Source: Henricia sp. BOLD:AAB3569
Taxonomy: Eukaryota; Echinodermata; Asteroidea; Spinulosida; Echinasteridae
Reading direction: 5' to 3'
DNA: 64,000 nucleotides
Assembly (NCBI GenBank): GCA_037783545.1
Contig: JBBELK010000812.1
Span: 20,872 to 84,871, forward strand
Shown here: positions 24,022-38,000 of the stretch, one piece after another
Position numbering within the stretch: the stretch's first letter is position 1
How the letters are laid out: each line of letters begins with the position of its first letter
Notes under the pieces: generated by a model
Told to the model about the DNA's origin: nothing
Databases searched by the model: none
The model's input: the letters and a program-made list of their open reading frames with translations, nothing else
Translations under genes and position numbers: made by a program

Positions 24022-24312
24022 AAGGGGCGGTCGGGTTGGCGTACGGGTTCTTTCCTCGCCTTTCACCTCTGGGGTCCCGGGTTCGAATCCGGGGCGTGTA
24101 TGTGGATTGGGTTTGCAGTCCCTACTTGATCGCGTGGGTTTTCCCCTGGGGCATTTCTCTAGGGGTTTTCCTCCCACTTCTAAAACTGCAACTCCTTCTT
24201 CGTCATCTCAAGTTGATAATATAGTATAGTTAAAGCTAAAACCGTATAGTTGATGGCATAAAGGGCCTTAGTTGCCGAAGATTCCATAAAATATACAACA
24301 ACAACAACAACA
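24022..24312 (+). mobile_element. Full-length tRNA-derived SINE, copy 2
   Basis: It has the same sequence as copy 1 in head, body and 3' part. The tail is (CAA)5 instead of (CAA)7, which explains the 6-bp length difference. It sits at the same monomer position with the same 11-bp flanking duplication (24,011-24,021 and 24,313-24,323), and the same rare satellite variant lies just downstream. The simplest reading is that one insertion was copied together with its host monomers by unequal exchange, and that the tail then changed by slippage. An independent second insertion at the same base is much less likely. Confidence 0.93.
24080..24090 (+). promoter_or_regulatory. B box of SINE copy 2
   Basis: GGTTCGAATCC is intact and preceded by the same A-box-like element at 24,037-24,047. 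Both internal promoter elements are thus kept in this copy. Confidence 0.88.
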
Positions 24313-27300
24313 GCGTGAGAGCAGTCAGGAAGCCTCAACCCAGATTTTTCTAAACTTTGAAATTTCTCTGCCATTTCCCGGCGAAAGTCTGTCAATTTTT
24401 TATGACAAGTGCGCAATATAGAGAGTTTAGGGCATGCAAAATTTGAAGTTCGTCGGAACATTTTTCGACCACTAAATTTGCCGACGTTTGGACCACACTT
24501 TGACCAAATTGCCGAGCCAAACTGCGGTGCGTTAACGACAGTCCAAATGACTGAGCATGCGCACAACTCAGGAGTACCCCAAAGAGGTGTGTACAGACAG
24601 CCACGGTTTGCGTGAGAGCAGTCAGGAAGCCTCAACCCAGTTTTTTCTAAACTTTGAAATTTCTCTGCCATTTCCCGTCGAAAGTCTGTCAATTTTTTAT
24701 GACAAGTGCGCAATATAGAGAGTTTAGGGCATGCAAAATTTGAAGTTCGTCGGAACATTTTTCGACCTCCAAATTTGCCGACGTTTGGACCACACTTTGA
24801 CCAAATTGCCGAGCCAAACTGCGGTGCGTTAACGACAGTCCGAATGACTGAGCATGCACACAACTCAGGAGTACCCCAAAGAGGTGTGTACAGACAGCCA
24901 CGGTTTGCGTGAGAGCAGTCAGGAAGCCTCAACCCAGTTTTTTCTAAACTTTGAAATTTCTCTGCCATTTCCCGGCGAAAGTCTGTCAATTTTTTATGAC
25001 AAGTGCGCAATATAGAGAGTTTAGGGCATGCAAAATTTGAAGTTCGTCGGAACATTTTTCGACCTCCAAATTTGCCGACGTTTGGACCACACTTTGACCA
25101 AATTGCCGAGCCAAACTGCGGTGCGTTAACGACAGTCCGAATGACTGAGCATGCGCACAACTCAGGAGTACCCCAAAGAGGTGTGTACAGACAGCCACGG
25201 TTTGCGTGAGAGCAGTCAGGAAGCCTCAACCCAGTTTTTTCTAAACTTTGAAATTTCTCTGCCATTTCCTGGCGAAAGTCTGTCAATTTTTTATGACAAG
25301 TGCGCAATATAGAGAGTTTAGGGCATGCAAAATTTGAAGTTCGTCGGAACATTTTTCGACCTCCAAATTTGCCGACGTTTGGACCACACTTTGACCAAAT
25401 TGCCGAGCCAAACTGCGGTGCGTTAACGACAGTCCGAATGACTGAGCATGCGCACAACTCAGGAGTACCCCAAAGAGGTGTGTACAGACAGCCACGGTTT
25501 GCGTGAGAGCAGTCAGGAAGCCTCAACCCAGTTTGTTCTAAACTTTGAAATTTCTCTGCCATTTCCCGGCGAAAGTCTGTCAATTTTTTATGACAAGTGC
25601 GCAATATAGAGAGTTTAGGGCATGCAAAATTTGAAGTTCGTCGGAACATTTTTCGACCTCCAAATTTGCCGACGTTTGGACCACACTTTGACCAAATTGC
25701 CGAGCCAAACTGCGGTGCGTTAACGACAGTCCGAATGACTGAGCATGCGCACAACTCAGGAGTACCCCAAAGAGGTGTGTACAGACAGCCACGGTTTGCG
25801 TGAGAGCAGTCAGGAAGCCTCAACCCAGTTTTTTCTAAACTTTGAAATTTCTCTGCCATTTCCCGGCGAAAGTCTGTCAATTTTTTTATGACAAGTGCGC
25901 AATATAGAGAGTTTAGGGCATGCAAAATTTAAAGTTCGTCGGAACATTTTTCGACCTCCAAATTTGCCGACGTTTGGACCACACTTTGACCAAATTGCCG
26001 AGCCAAACTGCGGTGCGTTAACGACAGTCCGAATGACTGAGCATGCGCACAACTCAGGAGTACCCCAAAGAGGTGTGTACAGACAGCCACGGTTTGCATG
26101 AGAGCAGTCAGAAAGCCTCAACCCAGTTTTTTCTAAACTTTGAAATTTCTCTGCCATTTCCCGGCGAAAGTCTGTCAATTTTTTATGACAAGTGCGCAAT
26201 ATAGAGAGTTTAGGGCATGCAAAATTTGAAGTTCGTCGGAACATTTTTCGACCTCCAAATTTTCCGACGTTTGGACCACACTTTGACCAAATTGCCGAGC
26301 CAAACTGCGGTGCGTTAACGACAGTCCGAATGACTGAGCATGCGCACAACTCAGGAGTACCCCAAAGAGGTGTGTACAGACAGCCACGGTTTGCGTGAGA
26401 GCAGTCAGGAAGCCTCAACCCAGTTTTTTCTAAACTTTGAAATTTCTCTGCCATTTCCCGGCGAAAGTCTGTCAATTTTTTATGACAAGTGCGCAATATA
26501 GAGAGTTTAGGGCATGCAAAATTTGAAGTTCGTCGGAACATTTTTCGACCTCCAAATTTTCCGACGTTTGGACCACACTTTGACCAAATTGCCGAGCCAA
26601 ACTGCGGTGCGTTAACGACAGTCCGAATGACTGAGCATGCGCACAACTCAGGAGTACCCCAAAGAGGTGTGTACAGACAGCCACGGTTTGCGTGAGAGCA
26701 GTCAGGAAGCCTCAACCCAGTTTTTTCTAAACTTTGAAATTTCTCTGCCATTTCCCGGCGAAAGTCTGTCAATTTTTTATGACAAGTGCGCAATATAGAG
26801 AGTTTAGGGCATGCAAAATTTGAAGTTCGTCGGAACATTTTTCGACCTCCAAATTTTCCGACGTTTGGACCACACTTTGACCAAATTGCCGAGCCAAACT
26901 GCGGTGCGTTAACGACAGTCCGAATGACTGAGCATGCGCACAACTCAGGAGTACCCCAAAGAGGTGTGTACAGACAGCCACGGTTTGCGTGAGAGCAGTC
27001 AGGAAGCCTCAACCCAGTTTTTTCTAAACTTTGAAATTTCTCTGCCATTTCCTGGCGAAAGTCTGTCAATTTTTTATGACAAGTGCGCAATATAGAGAGT
27101 TTAGGGCATGCACAATTTGAAGTTCGTCGGAACATTTTTCGACCTCCAAATTTGCCGACGTTTGGACCACACTTTGACCAAATTGCCGAGCCAAACTGCG
27201 GTGCGTTAACGACAGTCCGAATGACTGAGCATGCGCACAACTCAGGAGTACCCCAAAGAGGTGTGTACAGACAGCCACGGTTTGCGTGAGAGCAGTCAGG

Positions 27301-29045
27301 AAGCCTCAACCCAGTTTTTTCTAAACTTTGAAATTTCTCTGCCATTTCCCGGCGAAAGTCTGTCAATTTTTTATGACAAGTGCGCAATATAGAGAGTTTA
27401 GGGCATGCAAAATTTGAAGTTCGTCGGAACATTTTTCGACCTCCAAATTTGCCGACGTTTGGACCACACTTTGACCAAATTGCCGAGCCAAACTGCGGTG
27501 CGTTAACGACAGTCCGAATGACTGAGCATGCGCACAACTCAGGAGTACCCCAAAGAGGTGTGTACAGACAGCCACGGTTTGCGTGAGAGCAGTCAGGAAG
27601 TCTCAACCCAGTTTTTTCTAAACTTTGAAATTTCTCTGCCATTTCCCGGCGAAAGTCTGTCAATTTTTTTATGACAAGTGCGCAATATAGAGAGTTTAGG
27701 GCATGCAAAATTTGAAGTTCGTCGGAACATTTTTCGACCTCCAAATTTGCCGACGTTTGGACCACACTTTGACCAAATTGCCGAGCCAAACTGCGGTGCG
27801 TTAACGACAGTCCGAATGACTGAGCATGCGCACAACTCAGGAGTACCCCAAAGAGGTGTGTACAGACAGCCACGGTTTGCATGAGAGCAGTCAGAAAGCC
27901 TCAACCCAGTTTTTTCTAAACTTTGAAATTTCTCTGCCATTTCCCGGCGAAAGTCTGTCAATTTTTTATGACAAGTGCGCAATATAGAGAGTTTAGGGCA
28001 TGCAAAATTTGAAGTTCGTCGGAACATTTTTCGACCTCCAAATTTTCCGACGTTTGGACCACACTTTGACCAAATTGCCGAGCCAAACTGCGGTGCGTTA
28101 ACGACAGTCCGAATGACTGAGCATGCGCACAACTCAGGAGTACCCCAAAGAGGTGTGTACAGACAGCCACGGTTTGCGTGAGAGCAGTCAGGAAGCCTCA
28201 ACCCAGTTTTTTCTAAACTTTGAAATTTCTCTGCCATTTCCTGGCGAAAGTCTGTCAATTTTTTATGACAAGTGCGCAGTATAGAGAGTTTAGGGCATGC
28301 AAAATTTGAAGTTCGTCGGAACATTTTTCGACCTCCAAATTTGCCGACGTTTGGACCACACTTTGACCAAATTGCCGAGCCAAACTGCGGTGCGTTAACG
28401 ACAGTCCGAATGACTGAGCATGCGCACAACTCAGGAGTACCCCAAAGAGGTGTGTACAGACAGCCACGGTTTGCGTGAGAGCAGTCAGGAAGCCTCAACC
28501 CAGTTTGTTCTAAACTTTGAAATTTCTCTGCCATTTCCCGGCGAAAGTCTGTCAATTTTTTATGACAAGTGCGCAATATAGAGAGTTTAGGGCATGCAAA
28601 ATTTGAAGTTCGTCGGAACATTTTTCGACCTCCAAATTTGCCGACGTTTGGACCACACTTTGACCAAATTGCCGAGCCAAACTGCGGTGCGTTAACGACA
28701 GTCCGAATGACTGAGCATGCGCACAACTCAGGAGTACCCCAAAGAGGTGTGTACAGACAGCCACGGTTTGCATGAGAGCAGTCAGAAAGCCTCAACCCAG
28801 TTTTTTCTAAACTTTGAAATTTCTCTGCCATTTCCCGGCGAAAGTCTGTCAATTTTTTATGACAAGTGCGCAATATAGAGAGTTTAGGGCATGCAAAATT
28901 TGAAGTTCGTCGGAACATTTTTCGACCTCCAAATTTGCCGACGTTTGGACCACACTTTGACCAAATTGCCGAGCCAAACTGCGGTGCGTTAACGACAGTC
29001 CGAATGACTGAGCATGCGCACAACTCAGGAGTACCCCAAAGAGGT
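24313..29045. repeat. Satellite A array, last segment
   Basis: About 16 monomers of 297 bp up to the switch to family B. The last monomer is fully A-type until 'gagtaccccaaagag'. Marker variants include a seven-T 'caattttttt' tract, 'tttgcatgag' linked to 'cagaaagcc', 'aattttccgacg', 'cctggcgaaag' and 'cagtttgttcta'. Confidence 0.97.
25811..28785. repeat. Satellite A HOR: second 1,783-bp 6-mer and partial repeat
   Basis: The seven-T 'caattttttt' tract (25,881 and 27,664) and the linked 'tttgcatgag' / 'cagaaagcc' variants (near 26,094 and 27,877) both recur at 1,783 bp. 'tttgcatgag' appears a third time near 28,768, 891 bp later. The following monomers only partly match: three 'aattttccgacg' monomers in the first copy, one in the second. 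The second copy therefore lost or exchanged monomers. The extra T here lies in a different tract from the 14-18 kb 6-mer, so the equal period is coincidental. Confidence 0.75.
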
Positions 29046-32000
29046 CTGTACAGACAGCCACGGGTTGCGTGAGCAGTCAGGAAGCTCCAACCCAGTTTTC
29101 CCTAAACTTTGAAATTTCTCTGCCATTTCCCGGCGAAAGTCTGTCAATTTTTTAGGACAAGTGCGCAATATAGAGTGTTTGGAGCATGCAAAATTTAAAG
29201 TTCGTCGGAAAATTTTTCGACCTCCAAATTTGCCGACGTTTGAACCACACTTTGACCAAATTGCCGTGCCAAACTGGGGTGCGTCAACGACAGTCCGAAG
29301 AACTGAGCATGCGCACGAGTCAGGAGTACACCAAAGAGGTGTGTACAGACAGCCACGGGTTGCGTGAGCAGTCAGGAAGCTCCAACCCAGTTTTCGCTAA
29401 ACTTTGAAATTTCTCTGCCATTTCCCGGCGAAAGTCTGTCAATTTTTTAGGACAAGTGCGCAATATAGAGTGTTTGGAGCATGCAAAATTCGAAGTTCGT
29501 CGGAAAAATTTTCGACCTCCAAATTTTCCGACGTTTGAACCACACTTTGACCAAATTGCCGTGCCAAACTGGGGTGCGTCAACGACAGTCCGAAGGACTG
29601 AGCATGCGCACGAGTCAGGAGTACACCAAAGAGGTGTGTACAGACAGCCACGGGTTGCGTGACCAGTCAGGAAGCTCCAACCCAGTTTTCCCTAAACTTT
29701 GAAATTTCTCTGCCATTTCCCGGCGAAAGTCTGTCAATTGTTTAGGACAAGTGCGCAATATAGAGTGTTCGGAGCATGCAAAATTTGAAGTTCGTCGGAA
29801 AATGTTTCGACCTCCAAATTTGCCGACGTTTGAACCACACTTTGACCAAATTGCCGTGCCAAACTGGGGTGCGTCAACGACAGTCCGAAGGACTGAGCAT
29901 GCGCACGAGTCAGGAGTACACCAAAGAGGTGTATACAGACAGCCACGGGTTGCGTGAGCAGTCAGGAAGCTCCAACCCAGTTTTCCCTAAACTTTGAAAT
30001 TTCTCTGCCATTTCCCGGCGAAAGTCTGTCAATTTTTTAGGACAAGTGCGCAATATAGAGTGTTTGGAGCATGCAAAATTTGAAGTTCGTCGGAAAATGT
30101 TTCGACCTCCAAATTTGCCGACGTTTGAACCACAGTTTGACCAAATTGCCGTGCCAAACTGGGGTGCGTCAACGACAGTCCGAAGGACTGAGCATGCGCA
30201 CGAGTCAGGAGTACACCAAAGAGGTGTGTACAGACAGCCACGGGTTGCGTGAGCAGTCAGGAAGCTCCAACCCAGTTTTCCCTAAACTTTGAAATTTCTC
30301 TTCCATTTCCCGGCGAAAGTCTGTCAATTTTTTAGGACAAGTGCGCAATATAGAGTGTTTGGAGCATGCAAAATTTGAAGTTCGTCGGAACATTTTTCGA
30401 CCTCCAAATTTGCCGACGTTTGAACCACACTTTGACCAAATTGCCGTGCCAAACTGGGGTGCGTCAACGACAGTCCGAAGAACTGAGCATGCGCACGAGT
30501 CAGGAGTACACCAAAGAGGTGTGTACAGACAGCCACGGGTTGCGTGACCAGTCAGGAAGCTCCAACCCAGTTTTCCCTAAACTTTGAAATTTCTCTGCCA
30601 TTTCCCGGCGAAAGTCTGTCAATTTTTTAGGACAAGTGCGCAATATAGAGTGTTCGGAGCATGCAAAATTTGAAGTTCGTCGGAAAATGTTTCGACCTCC
30701 AAATTTGCCGACGTTTGAACCACACTTTGACCAAATTGCCGTGCCAAACTGGGGTGCGTCAACGACAGTCCGAAGGACTGAGCATGCGCACGAGTCAGGA
30801 GTACACCAAAGAGGTGTGTACAGACAGCCACGGGTTGCGTGAGCAGTCAGGAAGCTCCAACCCAGTTTTCCCTAAACTTTGAAATTTCTCTGCCATTTCC
30901 CGGCGAAAGTCTGTCAATTTTTTAGGACAAGTGCGCAATATAGAGTGTTTGGAGCATGCAAAATTTAAAGTTCGTCGGAAAATTTTTCGACCTCCAAATT
31001 TGCCGACGTTTGAACCACACTTTCACCAAATTGCCGTGCCAAACTGGGGTGCGTCAACGACAGTCCGAAGAACTGAGCATGCGCACGAGTCAGGAGTACA
31101 CCAAAGAGGTGTGTACAGACAGCCACGGGTTGCGTGAGCAGTCAGGAAGCTCCAACCCAGTTTTCCCTAAACTTTGAAATTTCTCTGCCATTTCCCGGCG
31201 AAAGTCTGTCAATTTTTTAGGACAAGTGCGCAATATAGAGTGTTTGGAGCATGCAAAATTTGAAGTTCGTCGGAAAATTTGTCGACCTCCAAATTTGCCG
31301 ACGTTTGAACCACACTTTGACCAAATTTCCGTGCCAAACTGGGGTGCGTCAACGACAGTCCGAAGGACTGAGCATGCGCACGAGTCAGGAGTACACCAAA
31401 GAGGTGTGTACAGACAGACACGGGTTGCGTGAGCAGTCAGGAAGCTCCAACCCAGTTTTCCCTAAACTTTGACATTTCTCTGCCATTTCCAGGCGAAAGT
31501 CTGTCATTTTTTTAGGACAAGTGCGCAATATAGAGTGTTTGGAGCATGCAAAATTTGAAGTTCGTCGGAAAAAGTTTCGACCTCCAAATTTGCCGACGTT
31601 TGAACCACAACTTGACCAAATTGCCGTGCCAAACTGGGGTGCGTCAACGACAGTCCGAAGGACTGAGCATGCGCACGAGTCAGGAGTACATCAAAGAGGT
31701 GTGTACAGACAGCCACGGGTTGCGTGAGCAGTCAGGAAGCTCCAACCCAGTTTTCCCTAAACTTTAAAATTTCTCTGCCATTTCCCGGCGAAAGTCTGTC
31801 AATTTTTTAGGACAAGTGTTCAAAATAGAGTGTTTGGAGCATGCAAAATTTGAAGTTCGTCGGAAAATTTTTAGACCTCCAAATTTGCCGACGTTTGAAC
31901 CACACTTTGACCAAATTGCCGTGCCAAACTGGGGTGCGTCAACGACAGTCCGAAGGACTGAGCATGCGCACGAGTCAGGAGTACACCAAAGAGGTGTGTA

Positions 32001-35000
32001 CAGACAGCCAGGGGTTGCGTGAGCAGTCAGGAAGCTCCAACCCAGTTTTCCCTAAACTTTGAAATTTCTCTGCCATTTCCCGGCGAAAGTCTGTCAATTT
32101 TTTAGGACAACTGCGCAATATAGAGTGTTTGGAGCATGCAAAATTTGAAGTTCGTCGGAAAATTTTTCGACCTCCAAATTTGCCGACGTTTGAACCACAC
32201 TTTGACCAAATTGCCGTGCCAAACTGGGGTGCGTCAACGACAGTCCGAAGGACTGAGCATGCGCACGAGTCAGGAGTACACCAAAGAGGTGTGTACAGAC
32301 AGACACGGGTTGCGTGAGCAGTCAGGAAGCTCCAACCCAGTTTTCCCTAAACTTTGAAATTTCTCTGCCATTTCCCGGCGAAAGTCTGTCATTTTTTTAG
32401 GACAAGTGCGCAATATAGAGTCTTTGGAGCATGCAAAATTTGAAGTTCGTCGGAAAATTTTTCGACCTCCAAATTTGCCGACGTTTGAACCACACTTTCA
32501 CCAAATTGCCGTGCCAAACTGGGGTGCGTCAACGACAGTCCGAAGGACTGAGCATGCGCACGAGTCAGGAGTACACCAAAGAGGTGTGTACAGACAGCCA
32601 CGGGTTGCGTGAGCAGTCAGGAAGCTCCAACCCAGTTTTCCCTAAACTTTGAAATTTCTCTGCCATTTCCCGGCGAAAGTCTGTCAATTTTTTAGGACAA
32701 GTGCGCAATATAGAGTGTTTGGAGCATGCAAAATTTGAAGTTCGTCGGAAAATTTTTCGACCTCCAAATTTGCCGACGTTTGAACCACACTTTGACCAAA
32801 TTGCCGTGCCAAACTGGGGTGCGTCAACGACAGTCCGAAGGACTGAGCATGCGCACGAGTCAGGAGTACACCAAAGAGGTGTGTACAGACAGCCACGGGT
32901 TGCGTGAGCAGTCAGGAAGCTCCAACCCAGTTTTCCCTAAACTTTGAAATTTCTCTTCCATTTCCCGGCGAAAGTCTGTCAATTTTTTAGGACAAGTGCG
33001 CAATATAGAGTGTTTGGAGCATGCAAAATTTGAAGTTCGTCGGAAAATTTTTCGACCTCCAAATTGCCGACGTTTGAACCACACTTTCACCAAATTGCCG
33101 TGCCAAACTGGGGTGCGTCAACGACAGTCCGAAGAACTGAGCATGCGCACGAGTCAGGAGTACACCAAAGAGGTGTGTACAGACAGCCACGGGTTGCGTG
33201 AGCAGTCAGGAAGCTCCAACCCAGTTTTCCCTAAACTTTGAAATTTCTCTGCCATTTCCCGGCGAAAGTCTGTCAATTTTTTATGACAAGTGCGCAATAT
33301 AGAGTGTTTGGAGCATGCAAAATTTGAAGTTCGTCGGAAAATTATTCGACCTCCAAATTTGCCGACGTTTGAACCACACTTTGACCAAATTGCCGTGCCA
33401 AACTGGGGTGCGTCAACGACAGTCCGAAGGACTGAGCATGCGCACGAGTCAGGAGTAAACCAAAGAGGTGTGTACAGACAGCCACGGGTTGCGTGAGCAG
33501 TCAGGAAGCTCCAACCCAGTTTTCCCTAAACTTTAAAATTTCTCTGCCATTTCCCGGCGAAAGTCTGTCAATTTCTTAGGACAAGTGCGCAATATAGAGT
33601 GTTTGGAGCATGCAAAATTTAAAGTTCGTCGGAAAATGTTTCGACCTCCAAATTTGCCGACGTTTGAACCACACTTTGACCAAATTGCCGTGCCAAACTG
33701 GGGTGCGTCAACGACAGTCCGAAGGACTGAGCATGCGCACGAGTCAGGAGTACACCAAAGAGGTGTGTACAGAGAGCCACGGGTTGCGTGAGCAGTCAGG
33801 AAGCTCCAACCCAGTTTTCCCTAAACTTTGAAATTTCTCTTCCATTTCCCGGCGAAAGTCTGTCAATTTTTTAGGACAAGTTTGCAATATAGAGTGTTTG
33901 GAGCATGCAAAATTTGAAGTTCGTCGGAAAATTTGTCGACCTCCAAATTTGCCGACGTTTGAACCACACTTTGACCAAATTTCCGTGCCAAACTGGGGTG
34001 CGTCAACGACAGTCCGAAGGACTGAGCATGCGCACGAGTCAGGAGTACACCAAAGAGGTGTATACAGACAGCCACGGGTTGCGTGAGCAGTCAGGAAGCT
34101 CCAAACCAGTTTTCCCTAAACTTTAAAATTTCTCTGCCATTTCCCGGCGAAAGTCTGTCAATTTTTTAGGACAAGTGCGCAAAATAGAGTGTTTGGAGCA
34201 TGCAAAATTTGAAGTTCGTCGGAAAATTTTTAGACCTCCAAATTTGCCGACGTTTGAACCACACTTTGACCAAATTGCCGTGCCAAACTGGGGTGCGTCA
34301 ACGACAGTCCGAAGGACTGAGCATGCGCACGAGTCAGGAGTACACCAAAGAGGTGTGTACAGACAGCCAGGGGTTGCGTGAGCAGTCAGGAAGCTCCAAC
34401 CCAGTTTTCCCTAAACTTTGAAATTTCTCTGCCATTTCCCGGCGAAAGTCTGTCAATTTTTTAGGACAAGTGCGCAATATAGAGTGTTCGGAGCATGCAA
34501 AATTTGAAGTTCGTCGGAAAATGTTTCGACCTCCAAATTTGCCGACGTTTGAACCACACTTTGACCAAATTGCCGTGCCAAACTGGGGTGCGTCAACGAC
34601 AGTCCGAAGGACTGAGCATGCGCACGAGTCAGGAGTACACCAAAGAGGTGTATACAGACAGCCACGGGTTGCGTGAGCAGTCAGGAAGCTCCAACCCAGT
34701 TTTCCCTAAACTTTGAAATTTCTCTGCCATTTCCCGGCGAAAGTCTGTCAATTTTTTAGGACAAGTGCGCAATATAGAGTGTTTGGAGCATGCAAAATTT
34801 GAAGTTCGTCGGAAAATGTTTCGACCTCCAAATTTGCCGACGTTTGAACCACAGTTTGACCAAATTGCCGTGCCAAACTGGGGTGCGTCAACGACAGTCC
34901 GAAGGACTGAGCATGCGCACGAGTCAGGAGTACACCAAAGAGGTGTGTACAGACAGCCACGGGTTGCGTGAGCAGTCAGGAAGCTCCAACCCAGTTTTCC

Positions 35001-38000
35001 CTAAACTTTGAAATTTCTCTTCCATTTCCCGGCGAAAGTCTGTCAATTTTTTAGGACAAGTGCGCAATATAGAGTGTTTGGAGCATGCAAAATTTGAAGT
35101 TCGTCGGAACATTTTTCGACCTCCAAATTTGCCGACGTTTGAACCACACTTTGACCAAATTGCCGTGCCAAACTGGGGTGCGTCAACGACAGTCCGAAGG
35201 ACTGAGCATGCGCACGAGTCAGGAGTACACCAAAGAGGTGTGTACAGACAGCCACGGGTTGCGTGACCAGTCAGGAAGCTTCAACCCAGTTTTCCCTAAA
35301 CTTTGAAATTTCTCTGCCATTTCCCGGCGAAAGTCTGTCAATTTTTTAGGACAAGTGCGCAATATAGAGTGTTCGGAGCATGCAAAATTTGAAGTTCGTC
35401 GGAAAATGTTTCGACCTCCAAATTTGCCGACGTTTGAACCACACTTTGACCAAATTGCCGTGCCAAACTGGGGTGCGTCAACGACAGTCCGAAGGACTGA
35501 GCATGCGCACGAGTCAGGAGTACACCAAAGAGGTGTGTACAGACAGCCACGGGTTGCGTGAGCAGTCAGGAAGCTCCAACCCAGTTTTCCCTAAACTTTG
35601 AAATTTCTCTGCCATTTCCCGGCGAAAGTCTGTCAATTTTTTAGGACAAGTGCGCAATATAGAGTGTTTGGAGCATGCAAAATTTAAAGTTCGTCGGAAA
35701 ATTTTTCGACCTCCAAATTTGCCGACGTTTGAACCACACTTTCACCAAATTGCCGTGCCAAACTGGGGTGCGTCAACGACAGTCCGAAGAACTGAGCATG
35801 CGCACGAGTCAGGAGTACACCAAAGAGGTGTGTACAGACAGCCACGGGTTGCGTGAGCAGTCAGGAAGCTCCAACCCAGTTTTCCCTAAACTTTGAAATT
35901 TCTCTGCCATTTCCCGGCGAAAGTCTGTCAATTTTTTAGGACAAGTGCGCAATATAGAGTGTTTGGAGCATGCAAAATTTGAAGTTCGTCGGAAAATTTG
36001 TCGACCTCCAAATTTGCCGACGTTTGAACCACACTTTGACCAAATTTCCGTGCCAAACTGGGGTGCGTCAACGACAGTCCGAAGGACTGAGCATGCGCAC
36101 GAGTCAGGAGTACACCAAAGAGGTGTGTACAGACAGACACGGGTTGCGTGAGCAGTCAGGAAGCTCCAACCCAGTTTTCCCTAAACTTTGACATTTCTCT
36201 GCCATTTCCAGGCGAAAGTCTGTCATTTTTTTAGGACAAGTGCGCAATATAGAGTGTTTGGAGCATGCAAAATTTGAAGTTCGTCGGAAAAAAGTTTCGA
36301 CCTCCAAATTTGCCGACGTTTGAACCACAACTTGACCAAATTGCCGTGCCAAACTGGGGTGCGTCAACGACAGTCCGAAGGACTGAGCATGCGCACGAGT
36401 CAGGAGTACACCAAAGAGGTGTGTACAGACAGCCACGGGTTGCGTGAGCAGTCAGGAAGCTCCAACCCAGTTTTCCCTAAACTTTAAAATTTCTCTGCCA
36501 TTTCCCGGCGAAAGTCTGTCAATTTTTTAGGACAAGTGCGCAAAATAGAGTGTTTGGGAGCATGCAAAATTTGAAGTTCGTCGGAAAATTTTTAGACCTC
36601 CAAATTTGCCGACGTTTGAACCACACTTTGACCAAATTGCCGTGCCAAACTGGGGTGCGTCAACGACAGTCCGAAGGACTGAGCATGCGCACGAGTCAGG
36701 AGTACACCAAAGAGGTGTGTACAGACAGCCAGGGGTTGCGTGAGCAGTCAGGAAGCTCCAACCCAGTTTTCCCTAAACTTTGAAATTTCTCTGCCATTTC
36801 CCGGCGAAAGTCTGTCAATTTTTTAGGACAACTGCGCAATATAGAGTGTTTGGAGCATGCAAAATTTGAAGTTCGTCGGAAAATTTTTCGACCTCCAAAT
36901 TTGCCGACGTTTGAACCACACTTTGACCAAATTGCCGTGCCAAACTGGGGTGCGTCAACGACAGTCCGAAGGACTGAGCATGCGCACGAGTCAGGAGTAC
37001 ACCAAAGAGGTGTGTACAGACAGACACGGGTTGCGTGAGCAGTCAGGAAGCTCCAACCCAGTTTTCCCTAAACTTTGAAATTTCTCTGCCATTTCCCGGC
37101 GAAAGTCTGTCATTTTTTTAGGACAAGTGCGCAATATAGAGTCTTTGGAGCATGCAAAATTTGAAGTTCGTCGGAAAATTTTTCGACCTCCAAATTTGCC
37201 GACGTTTGAACCACACTTTCACCAAATTGCCGTGCCAAACTGGGGTGCGTCAACGACAGTCCGAAGGACTGAGCATGCGCACGAGTCAGGAGTACACCAA
37301 AGAGGTGTGTACAGACAGCCACGGGTTGCGTGAGCAGTCAGGAAGCTCCAACCCAGTTTTCCCTAAACTTTGAAATTTCTCTGCCATTTCCCGGCGAAAG
37401 TCTGTCAATTTTTTAGGACAAGTGCGCAATATAGAGTGTTTGGAGCATGCAAAATTTGAAGTTCGTCGGAAAATTTTTCGACCTCCAAATTTGCCGACGT
37501 TTGAACCACACTTTGACCAAATTGCCGTGCCAAACTGGGGTGCGTCAACGACAGTCCGAAGGACTGAGCATGCGCACGAGTCAGGAGTACACCAAAGAGG
37601 TGTGTACAGACAGCCACGGGTTGCGTGAGCAGTCAGGAAGCTCCAACCCAGTTTTCCCTAAACTTTGAAATTTCTCTGCCATTTCCCGGCGAAAGTCTGT
37701 CAATTTTTTATGACAAGTGCGCAATATAGAGTGTTTGGAGCATGCAAAATTTGAAGTTCGTCGGAAAATTATTCGACCTCCAAATTTGCCGACGTTTGAA
37801 CCACACTTTGACCAAATTGCCGTGCCAAACTGGGGTGCGTCAACGACAGTCCGAAGGACTGAGCATGCGCACGAGTCAGGAGTAAACCAAAGAGGTGTGT
37901 ACAGACAGCCACGGGTTGCGTGAGCAGTCAGGAAGCTCCAACCCAGTTTTCCTAAACTTTAAAATTTCTCTGCCATTTCCCGGCGAAAGTCTGTCAATTT

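Noticed and set aside
23119-24312. Two independent SINE insertions at a preferred target
   Set aside because: The same base position, the same 11-bp duplication, identical sequence and the same rare flanking variant are better explained by one insertion followed by array duplication.
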